Origin: Salinivirgaceae bacterium
GTDB taxonomy: Bacteria; Bacteroidota; Bacteroidia; Bacteroidales; SZUA-534
Length of the DNA: 39,401 nucleotides
Direction: 5' to 3'
Assembly (NCBI GenBank): GCA_016284875.1
Contig: JAEEPS010000023.1
Span: 1 to 39,401, forward strand
Shown here: piece by piece, positions 33,701 through 39,401 of the stretch
Position numbering within the stretch: the stretch's first letter is position 1
Layout: every line of letters starts with the position of its first letter
The notes under the pieces: model-generated
What the model saw: the letters and a program-made list of their open reading frames with translations, nothing else
The model's database searches: none
Told to the model about the DNA's origin: nothing
Program-made: the position numbers and the translations under genes

Positions 33701-36658
33701 TTGCACGGTTTTTAGCAGTGAGCCGTCAGCATCATAGAAGGTGATGGCGTAAGTCCTTTTTTTCTCACTAAATACAGCAGTATACTCTGCATTTTCGGTA
33801 GCCTCAACAACTTCCTGATCCCAATGTGAGAACTCATAAGAGAATTCTTCGGTTTCGGCTTTCGTCGGCAATTTACCATTCTTATCATATACTGGCATTT
33901 CTCCTGCTTCCCAATATGTTTCTTTGCGCGCTCCGTCAACAATCCATGTTATTGTGACTGTGTTTAAACGCTCCTTGGCTTCGAACTGCGCCTCGTAAGT
34001 TTGTTCGCCCTGCACGGTTGTGGTCTCTGCTATTTCAGGACTCCAGCCGATGAACGAATAAGTATTCTCCGCGTCAGCCTCTTTTTCTGGTGTTTTACCT
34101 TCATATACGGGCTTTTGGCCGTATTTAACATAGGTCGATTGCAGTGTTTCGCTGCCGTTCACAAACTTCACCAAGAAAGTGTCGAGTGCGAATGTCGGGG
34201 TGAGTTCCCAATCGGCTTTAACCTCTATTTGGCGCTCGCTTTCTGTGTTGCCGTCGTTCCAACTAACAAAGTGATAATGCTCATCGGCGATGGCTTTAAT
34301 TGTGGCCTTGTCTCCATAGTTGTAGGTTTCCGCGCCTTCAACTCTACCGCCTTCGGTGGGGTTCACCTTAATATCATAGGTATTGATATCGAACAAGGCT
34401 GTGAACGCGATGGCACCTGTGAACCGCGTTGTGCGGGGATTGATGGTGTTGCCGTCGCTCCATTGTGCAAAGTGATAACCTTCAGCATTTTTGGCTTCTA
34501 AAGAGACAATCTCGCCATAAACCTGGTTTCCTGAAACCTCAACTGAGCCATTCTCTGCCAGAACATCAACTTTGCGCTCCACTCCTGCCTTTGAGTTAAT
34601 GACGGCAGTTACCTTCACATACTTGTCGGTGCCATCAGATGTCATCACACCAAAACTGATTGTCAGTTCGTTGTTTTGTTTGAGCGGCCAAACAAGCACT
34701 TTGGCTGTGTCGGTCGTGGCATCGGTCATAACCACAGCGGCCTTCGCACTCTCGAATGCAGATGTTACATTGCCATCGGCATCAAACAGAATGTAACTGT
34801 TGCCGTCGGCGTCAACCGATAGCGCGGGAGCAAACAAATCGCTGCCGTAGATTTTCAGCAACTGGTAACCACCGGCCTCACCCAAAACAGCGGCTGTCTG
34901 AGCGCATTGCAATGCAACTATTTCGTTTATCGACAATAGTGTATCTGCAATTAGTTTACTTTCAACCGATTGTGCCTGTTCTCCAAGCAACACAATGTTG
35001 GCATTCACTTCAGCACCCTCGGTGTTAGTTGCAAACAGTTGCTCATCGCTTTCTGTATTTGTAAGCACAAACAAATCGGTATTGATTTTGGTGTTTTCGG
35101 GGGTGATTGACATAATGTTGTTGCTGGTCTGCTTGTCCTGCATGGCAAAATTTGTGGCTGTGAGCGTCGACTGCTCGCTTGTGATTCGCATCAGGTCAGG
35201 ATCGCCGTCTTTGGCAGCGCGGCGTCCGCTCACTGCAAATCCCGTGCGCATGGCTTTGCCCTCATTATCATCAATATAGGCGCGTGTGCCTTCCACATTG
35301 TCAACTTTCAAGATGGTGTTGGACTCGGCGTCTTTGGCTGCTCTGCGGCCAGCAACCGCAAAACCAGTGCGCATGGCCTTAGCCTCCTCATAATCAACAT
35401 AGATGCGCGTGCCATCGGCATCAATCACCATATATCTATTTGAGTTTCCATCTTTTGCCGCCCTGCGCCCTGCCACTGCAAAGCCTGTGCGCATGGCCTT
35501 GCCAGCAGTCTCGTCAATATAGATTTTCGTTCCATAATTGTTAACCTCAAAGAGTTTGATGTTTTCGCCCTTAGCCGCCCTGCGTCCTGCCACCGCAAAG
35601 CCTGTGCGCATGGCTTTTCCGTCATCGTCAACATAAATCTGCGTGCCGTCGGCTGTAATCTCCATATACTTATTGTCAGCATCGCCCTTGGCTGCTCGGC
35701 GGCCTGCCACTGCAAATCCTGTACGCATGGCCTTGCCCGAGTTCTCGGTTGAATCATCATCGATGAATACACGTGTGCCATCAGCATTTATTTCCAGATA
35801 TTTACCATCATCTTTAGCCGCTCTGCGCCCTGCCACTGCAAAGCCTGTGCGCATGGCCTTGTCGCCGTCTTCTTCGTTATTGATATATATCTGAGTACCA
35901 GTTGAACTTACCGTGAACAAATCAGCGTTCAAGTCTTTAGCCGCTCTGCGCCCTGCCACTGCGAAGCCCGTGCGCATGGCCTTACCTCCAGCAGTATCTT
36001 CATCACTGACAAACACCTGCGTACCATCAGCCGTCACACTGAAAATGTCGGCCTCACCGCCTTCTTTGGCTGCTCTGCGGCCTGCCACCGCAAAACCTGT
36101 GCGCATGGCTTTGTTGCTGGTGCTGTCGGCATCGTCAACAAACACGCGGACGCCATCGCGATAAACGGCGAAAACCACGTTGCCGTCTTTGTCTTTAACC
36201 TCGAAAAGAGCATCGCTGTCAGATTTCGGCTCGCCAGCCTGAATGGTGCTCACTGCACCAGCTGCAGGTGCGTACATGGCATAAGGCGCTGGCTGCAACT
36301 GTATGGTTCCCAAATCGATATAACTGTTGCCGCCATTCGGATCGGCCTCAATTTTCATCATCACCTTCATCGAACTCCAAGGAACATCGGCAAACTTTCC
36401 GCTCACCGCTGTACCCTCTCCCACATTCACCTGAACGTTACCGTACTGGTTGGTTTTAGGGGTGTGCGTCTCGCTATAGACAACCTGCCCTTCATAGATG
36501 AGACTGAACCGCATGCTAATTTCTTGATTACTAACCAATTCGCCTTTTGCATTGCGAATCACCGCCTGATAGGCGAAACTGTTCTGAGCCTCAACTGTCG
36601 CAACCATTGCAACCATCAGGCAAACCATTGCCACTACCCTACGTAACATTGTTTTCAT
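27758..36658 (-). CDS. giant secreted multi-domain protein with tandem GFAVAGRRAAK repeats
   Basis: About 2966 residues. ATG at 36658 opens a good signal peptide (MKTMLRRVVAMVCLMVAMVATVEA); an upstream in-frame ATG adds 22 residues before it. Order (rough residues): a beta-sandwich N-terminal domain common in Bacteroidetes surface proteins (25-140, FAYQAVIRNAKGELV...LQPAPYAMYA); eight tandem repeats of about 41 residues (165-490); InlB/Listeria-Bacteroides-type repeats (700-1235); a lectin-like module with VKFSQGNLQY, TWRFAEHQ, DWGVHNTISNGG (1300-1600); parallel-beta-helix-like segments with adhesin-type turns (1600-2530); a SUMF1/FGE-sulfatase-type domain (2530-2763, VDGGTIDRSY...GYRLLTSAEFNYL...NMGFRIVRN); and a final lectin-like domain ending in CAVRKF. 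No transmembrane anchor or type IX sorting domain was recognised. Likely an adhesin or surface binding protein; the ligand is unknown. Confidence 0.85.
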   Translation of the reverse strand: MKTMLRRVVAMVCLMVAMVATVEAQNSFAYQAVIRNAKGELVSNQEISMRFSLIYEGQVVYSETHTPKTNQYGNVQVNVGEGTAVSGKFADVPWSSMKVMMKIEADPNGGNSYIDLGTIQLQPAPYAMYAPAAGAVSTIQAGEPKSDSDALFEVKDKDGNVVFAVYRDGVRVFVDDADSTSNKAMRTGFAVAGRRAAKEGGEADIFSVTADGTQVFVSDEDTAGGKAMRTGFAVAGRRAAKDLNADLFTVSSTGTQIYINNEEDGDKAMRTGFAVAGRRAAKDDGKYLEINADGTRVFIDDDSTENSGKAMRTGFAVAGRRAAKGDADNKYMEITADGTQIYVDDDGKAMRTGFAVAGRRAAKGENIKLFEVNNYGTKIYIDETAGKAMRTGFAVAGRRAAKDGNSNRYMVIDADGTRIYVDYEEAKAMRTGFAVAGRRAAKDAESNTILKVDNVEGTRAYIDDNEGKAMRTGFAVSGRRAAKDGDPDLMRITSEQSTLTATNFAMQDKQTSNNIMSITPENTKINTDLFVLTNTESDEQLFATNTEGAEVNANIVLLGEQAQSVESKLIADTLLSINEIVALQCAQTAAVLGEAGGYQLLKIYGSDLFAPALSVDADGNSYILFDADGNVTSAFESAKAAVVMTDATTDTAKVLVWPLKQNNELTISFGVMTSDGTDKYVKVTAVINSKAGVERKVDVLAENGSVEVSGNQVYGEIVSLEAKNAEGYHFAQWSDGNTINPRTTRFTGAIAFTALFDINTYDIKVNPTEGGRVEGAETYNYGDKATIKAIADEHYHFVSWNDGNTESERQIEVKADWELTPTFALDTFLVKFVNGSETLQSTYVKYGQKPVYEGKTPEKEADAENTYSFIGWSPEIAETTTVQGEQTYEAQFEAKERLNTVTITWIVDGARKETYWEAGEMPVYDKNGKLPTKAETEEFSYEFSHWDQEVVEATENAEYTAVFSEKKRTYAITFYDADGSLLKTVQVEYGTVPVYDENGNNPTKETDNYNSYVFSGWKEGELKSVTGTATYTAEYTSTPRIYTISTKVETIGSDKVGGSVSVEGDMTYGTTATLTAQPNDGYVFVYWGDNQENTESVRTVTIPDETTYTAVFAKVNKLTVKISQEGVGSVIVKDKDGKEIQLSEADVTVATLDGSTPQPTEWYAFIVKGEKVTLEAVANDGFVFKYWNDDQSLTTATLNNVEISEDVEYTAIFEKNLTLKYELCGGSMVDPNKPTTLTGPSWQGFAFYTADDVVREGYEFDGWYEIYNEGEYSNKVTALPEMLASSTLTLYAKWNEKIVSSYQAKSFSVAEGKTVKFSQGNLQYQGSTNTWRFAEHQYDAVDIDKLAFSCQYNYNTNLNDLTTNIGPDYAEWIDHFGWGSSGYNGVQPYTRDYSETVTVGGGTKTIHNLLHISGMTGDNAQYDWGVHNTISNGGDANWRTLTMDEWLYLVNSRENAASLRAPARVNRYAGLVLLPDDWTEAPQGITFNTTLNGTGNTAWATNEYDAQQWAKMESAGAVFLPASGMQDNYGDWQSASHNDSNGSTIYLYYWTASNGGQDSYDIKGAIYTCLGSTGSTVAGYYPNDGSYMPVRLVQDDPTEAHLYVDPDKDGDGLTAETALPSLAAALDEVKDGNLDWYIHVNGMLSSHESQDVLGEISARSLTIEGSDSGENGFRATGENNAVMVIAPDNENFTVTLKNLKLTGGKNYSGEGALRIGQIYDNNYVLKPTNVLLENVLITDNSVNNNTESPVGVGVYVHAGSKLTIGDGTQITGNTVGDAHVAVYNDGEIVMTGGMVGGNNGTDIFNDGSLTLNGQAVAGNVILTETGNKITLGSDFTATADTVAMILPANYPDGTNDVQVLECANTELLANVCGKFAVAPYQESQDDEPIYYLVNSNGNLEQGCAVLFMSDFSSVNPISVAVLPVGSEISAPNTGVLTIPNGCEFDGWLRMKMDDATHEQPTFSSIDFDSYLVQATDDMILLFPEWTKTIYVQSGVEIGDGTSDHPFGSIENAAYGGMTGMTTNYILKINGQLSNQNLSGGAANSITLDGAPESGGNAGSLGWLQVYTSTPVIVKNLTIDALTYEQDETYGNLTLGENAVITINVGIRGGDKLTMLEGSQAACVYAEGNVVMHGGEVKGRDTNSDGVNDEYVEISGNGTFTMSGSAKPHQVKTSNKIMIDGQFTYNDNDDYITYIDYYDYELMLGQPVLERADGFEGDLPFNRFALANEGYEISDKGAVQKKGNGTSDATTIWVGGENASDDYENSSQDYPFATIYKVSSFINEGNPNGSSETNYVIKVTGTIEEEGYLDIYEDKAATVRIEGTTSLVSGVPQDIINGLIIRTSEEEITFTLKNIKITSTNVGLYVGDASDGNRPSHVILDSGVLIENCGADGEYTNGVVVVGNSTLKIKEGCVIRNNHGDQGSGMQVYNGSQLILYAGAVVDASNDVWLETGAIVTVAGLNEGTEKIATITPEDYDYDGALIGVSDGVSLSDACARFDVTRKDNNCYGIASNGILEKISCGGTSNNGGGMPEGFTKVDGGTIDRSYNVGWNDNDFVDDNNMIIPSLLVCNHLVSQYEYEQLMTYYGAVHSEHSDLQPSETSEEAKKNTPAYYVSWIDAIIYCNLLSMAEHKDPVYSIDDVTDPKAAGKWEYWSAAQVEGKYYSNDISDGTGWDSDGGNFKFNFSANGYRLLTSAEFNYLLQHEHDLIANGNYNEWCNTYKYDSDCKRVWYDGENDEVADGEDAKYNYTRESNMGFRIVRNADANSNGGTTSYIGSKQPGATLAVGDIVFSDGSAEYYTSLTDAQKPSAIAVIFDASAKKGVGLVQSATMNWATANAQIYYDSNFAAKLYAESHDDDGSLNNYSITDDMSYYPAWQWAINYSNVVTNLTAEYQTGWYFPAKNEVSTLINNATVVSAALQAVGGTGIDGNYWTSTLDSDGMPFSYFNGSMGAMAGFQSNFSVCAVRKF
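35210..36112 (-). repeat. eight tandem ~41-residue repeats with core KAMRTGFAVAGRRAAK
   Basis: Eight copies of a unit of about 122 bp lie inside the giant gene. Seven carry the identical 16-residue core and the eighth (35210 end) has AVSG instead of AVAG. Between cores are variable 20-28-residue linkers of the form L-x-I-x-A-D-G-T-R-I-Y-V-D. The codons of the core differ between copies at many third positions, so the copies are not recent duplications. Confidence 0.9.
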
Positions 36659-36791
36659 CGAAAAAAATTTGAATATGGAGTTAAAAGTGTCTTTCTGCGT
36701 TTCGCGACTGCAATATTTATTCATTTTTATGGTATTTATTTATCTGATATATTGTTAATTAAATTCATTGACGTTATAAATCACATTCTTG

Positions 36792-36799
36792 CAAAGATA
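36792..36799 (-). promoter_or_regulatory. -7 box of the giant gene
   Basis: TATCTTTG on the minus strand fits TAnnTTTG, giving a leader of about 130 bases. It lies in the divergent gap (36659-36868) between this gene and the MBL-fold gene. Confidence 0.5.
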
Positions 36800-36868
36800 G
36801 CATTTTTTATGTCCACATTCCCCGTTCCAAATTTTTCGTTATTTTCGTTTTCAAAACTGATTTTGGCA

Positions 36869-37504
36869 ATGGAATACAAACAATTCGTTTTCAATCCGAT
36901 ACAGGAAAACACCTACGTTGTTTACGATGAGACTGGCGAAGCGGTCATCATTGATGCGGGCAATTTCAATGAGCGTGAGAATACGGCTCTGGACGATTTT
37001 GTCAGCGGCAAAGGCCTGACTGTCAAGGCGGTGCTGTGCACTCACTGCCACTGGGACCATATTTTCGGGCTCGACTGGGTGGCGCAGCAGTATCAGCCGC
37101 AAATCTACTGCCACGCCGCCGACCTGGCGTGGATTGAGAATTTCGGCCACATCTGCGAGAGTTACGGTTTCGGCGAGCGCACAGTGGCCTATCCCACAAA
37201 GTTTTACAGCAATGGCGACATTGTCCGTTTCGGCAAGTCGGAACTGAAAGTGTTGAGCACGCCTGGGCACTCGCAGGGCGGTGCGGCGCTCTACAGCAAG
37301 GCCGACAATCTGCTTTTCAGCGGCGACACGCTGTTTTTCAACAGCATAGGCCGTGCCGACCTGCCTGGCGGCGACGAGCAGCAACTTATCGAATCGATTA
37401 AAAACCAACTGCTTACCCTGCCCGACGACACCGCAGTGCTGCCTGGCCACGGCTTGCAGACTTCAATCGGATTTGAACGCACCAACAACCCTTATCTGCA
37501 ATAA
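36869..37504 (+). CDS. MBL-fold metallohydrolase (glyoxalase II-like)
   Basis: A 211-residue cytoplasmic enzyme of the metallo-beta-lactamase fold. The metal-binding motif is THCHWDHIFG, followed by the later ligands in TPGHSQGG, FSGDTLFFNSIGRADLPGGD and LPGHG. ATG at 36869 (MEYKQFVFNPIQENTYVVYDE) is the family-typical start; the frame extends 39 codons upstream but that part looks non-coding. Members of this group hydrolyse thioesters such as S-lactoylglutathione or act on persulfides; the substrate here is not known. It is followed after three bases by the next gene, so the two form an operon. Confidence 0.92.
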   Translation: MEYKQFVFNPIQENTYVVYDETGEAVIIDAGNFNERENTALDDFVSGKGLTVKAVLCTHCHWDHIFGLDWVAQQYQPQIYCHAADLAWIENFGHICESYGFGERTVAYPTKFYSNGDIVRFGKSELKVLSTPGHSQGGAALYSKADNLLFSGDTLFFNSIGRADLPGGDEQQLIESIKNQLLTLPDDTAVLPGHGLQTSIGFERTNNPYLQ

Positions 37505-37507
37505 ACT

Positions 37508-39401
37508 ATGGAACAGCACTCGCAAAACCTTCTGACTGACAAAATGTTAGCCACCATCGGACTGATGACGGCCGAAGCGTCGCAGTTTGCTGACCGCAAC
37601 TCGATGCTGCAATATGTGGCCAATACCGTGGCCGCGGGCTTCGATGCAACCGACGGCGTTTTTGTGTCGATAGTTTACAAGGGCATCAGTTACACCAACG
37701 GGCTGGCGGCTGACGCTGCCGAGCGCATATCGGTGCCCGTGGTGATTGTGGGCGAAGTGAAGGGCTCGATAAACGTGTCGTGGCCAACAGCGCGCAATGT
37801 AAGCGATGCCGCTGACAATCAGTACATTGAGTGCGTTGCCGACATTATCGCCACACAAGTGATGCGGCTCAAATATGCCGACATTAAAGTGCAGAACCGC
37901 GAGAGAATCAAAGAGTTGGACGCCATCAACTATACAACGCAGATTGTGAAGCACGGCCTGCCCATCGACGAGACGCTGCAGAGCATTTGCAATATGCTGC
38001 CCCGCGCGTGGCTGCACAACGACTGGGCTGCGGCGCGCATCAAATTTCAGGACAAACAATACACGAGCCTGAATTTTATGGTGACGCAATGGGGTATGAA
38101 TGAGCAGTTTGCGACCATCGACAATAAAAAAGGAAGCATTGAGATTTACTATCTGCGCGATTTTGAGCAGAGCGGCGAGCCCGTTTTCCTGCCCGAAGAG
38201 CGCAACCTGCTTGCCAACATTGCAAGGCTCATCACGGGCTACCTTAACAGTTTCAAAGGCAGCGAGATAATCCTGCAAAAGGCCGTCATCGACGTGCAGC
38301 AGCACCGCACCGACCAACTGCGGCGCTCGCTTTCGAAAGAGCACAAGCCGCTTCAGCAGTACTTCAACCAACAAATGATGGACAAGTACGTCTATTTGGA
38401 TATGATGAAGTACAAAATCAAGCATATACTCTTTGTATCAACACTTTACGACGCCTTCCTGCTCGAAAATGACGACACGTTTTTCGAGAAGTTTATGGGC
38501 GAAATCTACCAATACAGCCTTTTCTCGCTGCCACGAATCACGGGCGTCTCGTCGGAAGAAGACGCTCTCGAGATTCTCGAAACCACGCCCATCGACCTTG
38601 TGATTCTAATGGTTGGCATCGACCGCGAGTCGCCCATCGCCTTGAGCGCCAAAATAAAGGAAATGAACGACTCGATTCCCGTCTATCTGCTTATCAATAA
38701 GAAGGATGACGAGAAATACTTCAACAATCTGATACCCACCATCACATCGGTCGACAAAATGTTTGTCTGGACGGGCGACACGTCGATTATCTTCGCCATT
38801 GTCAAGTCGATAGAAGACAGCGTGAATGTGGCCAACGACACCAAGGTGGGCCTGGTGCGCGTGATTCTGCTAATTGAAGACTCGCCGTCGTATTACTCTC
38901 GTTATCTGCAGATTCTGTACTCGATTGTGTTCGACCAAGTGCAGAAACTGCTGCCCGAAGTTGAGAAGAACGAACTGAACAAAATCACAAAAATTCGGTC
39001 GCGGCCGAAGATTCTGCACGCGCGGAATTACGAAGAAGCCATCGCTATCTTCAACAAATACAAGGACTTTCTGCTGTGCGTGATTTCGGACGTTGAGTTC
39101 GATTGGGGCGGCAAGCCCGACAAGCAGGCGGGCCTGAAGTTTGTGAAATATATGCGCGAGCAGGTTTTCAGCGTGCCTGTGATTCTGCAATCGACTGAAG
39201 ACGTGCAACTTGAGAACGCATCGGAAAACAAGATTTTCTTCATCAACAAAAACAGCGCAACCCTGTTCGACGACCTGCGCCGCCACCTGATTAAGTATCT
39301 GGGCTACGGCGATTTTCTGTTCCGAACCAAGGACGGCAAGGACATTGGGGTGGCCCACTCGCTGCGTGAGTTTGAAATGCTCATCCACGACGTGCCGCAG
39401 G
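37508..39401 (+). CDS. GAF-like and receiver-domain protein, probable N-terminal part of a PEP-synthase-related protein (cut by window edge)
   Basis: ATG at 37508, three bases after the previous stop, opens a frame with no stop for 631 codons to the window end. Residues about 15-280 look like GAF-type sensor modules (DRNSMLQYVANTVAAGFDATDGVFVSI; later PVFLPEERNLLANIARLITGYLNSF). Residues about 305-440 form a receiver-like fold in which the phosphorylated Asp is replaced (DLVILMVGID). Residues about 448-597 form a second receiver with Asp458 (IEDSPS), Asp528 (VISDVEF) and a Lys in FINKNS. From memory, Bacteroidetes proteins with this layout continue into a PEP/pyruvate-binding domain; that part is outside the window, so the enzyme call is an inference. 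Long antisense open frames here are shadows. Confidence 0.8.
   Translation, partial: MEQHSQNLLTDKMLATIGLMTAEASQFADRNSMLQYVANTVAAGFDATDGVFVSIVYKGISYTNGLAADAAERISVPVVIVGEVKGSINVSWPTARNVSDAADNQYIECVADIIATQVMRLKYADIKVQNRERIKELDAINYTTQIVKHGLPIDETLQSICNMLPRAWLHNDWAAARIKFQDKQYTSLNFMVTQWGMNEQFATIDNKKGSIEIYYLRDFEQSGEPVFLPEERNLLANIARLITGYLNSFKGSEIILQKAVIDVQQHRTDQLRRSLSKEHKPLQQYFNQQMMDKYVYLDMMKYKIKHILFVSTLYDAFLLENDDTFFEKFMGEIYQYSLFSLPRITGVSSEEDALEILETTPIDLVILMVGIDRESPIALSAKIKEMNDSIPVYLLINKKDDEKYFNNLIPTITSVDKMFVWTGDTSIIFAIVKSIEDSVNVANDTKVGLVRVILLIEDSPSYYSRYLQILYSIVFDQVQKLLPEVEKNELNKITKIRSRPKILHARNYEEAIAIFNKYKDFLLCVISDVEFDWGGKPDKQAGLKFVKYMREQVFSVPVILQSTEDVQLENASENKIFFINKNSATLFDDLRRHLIKYLGYGDFLFRTKDGKDIGVAHSLREFEMLIHDVPQ

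Noticed and set aside
35210..36112. CRISPR array
   Set aside because: The regular spacing could suggest one, but the repeats are in frame, about 122 bp apart, differ at synonymous sites and encode a conserved peptide.
37547..38425. 292-residue open frame on the minus strand
   Set aside because: It is antisense to the long plus-strand frame starting at 37508, which has domain motifs and operon spacing. The antisense product has no recognisable motif and reflects GC-rich codon bias.

Overview
The window looks like chromosome from an uncultured member of the Bacteroidales (Bacteroidetes). The evidence is the Bacteroidetes-type promoter -7 box (TAnnTTTG) in front of nearly every transcription unit, the absence of obvious Shine-Dalgarno sequences, several SPII lipoproteins, an OprO/P-type porin, a PA14-containing GH31 enzyme, an NADP-type glutamate dehydrogenase, and large extracellular proteins built from Listeria-Bacteroides-type repeats and lectin-like modules. 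No database search was possible, so the taxonomy is an inference.

Layout. (1) 1-823: the AT-rich 5' part of a restriction-endonuclease-like gene cut by the window edge, then a non-coding stretch with two hairpins. (2) 824-2751: quinolinate synthase NadA and a DMT-type permease. (3) 2900-9009: a phosphate module on the minus strand in the order porin, PstS, amidohydrolase, PstC, PstA, PstB. The porin and pstC promoters share a 19-bp palindrome at the same distance from the -7 box, plus an upstream motif. Two gaps inside the module carry copies of a 93-bp repeat. No phoU is visible. (4) 9212-16080: an Lrp/AsnC regulator, FabD, FolE, a probable alpha-xylosidase (GH31) and GdhA. (5) 16382-18808 on the plus strand: a tRNA with anticodon CAU and a hybrid histidine kinase with receiver and HPt domains. 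(6) 18839-21156: VanZ-like protein and RecQ, translationally coupled. (7) 21316-27557: a heterodisulfide-reductase-like operon, HdrC-HdrB-HdrA followed by an extracellular lipoprotein, then a second HdrC-like protein and a fused membrane/HdrD-like protein. (8) 27758-36658: one 8.9-kb gene for a secreted protein of about 2966 residues, with eight tandem repeats sharing an almost invariant 16-residue core. (9) 36869-39401 on the plus strand: an MBL-fold hydrolase and, three bases later, a long open frame running off the window with a GAF-like region and two receiver-like domains, probably the front end of a PEP-synthase-related protein.

How the genes work together. The porin, PstS and PstCAB form a path for phosphate from the outer membrane to the cytoplasm, and the shared promoter architecture suggests co-regulation. 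The Hdr-like proteins form a chain of flavin and iron-sulfur carriers ending in a membrane subunit, most likely passing electrons to or from the quinone pool. The lipoprotein in that operon and the giant protein upstream share a lectin-like module and are probably cell-surface proteins.
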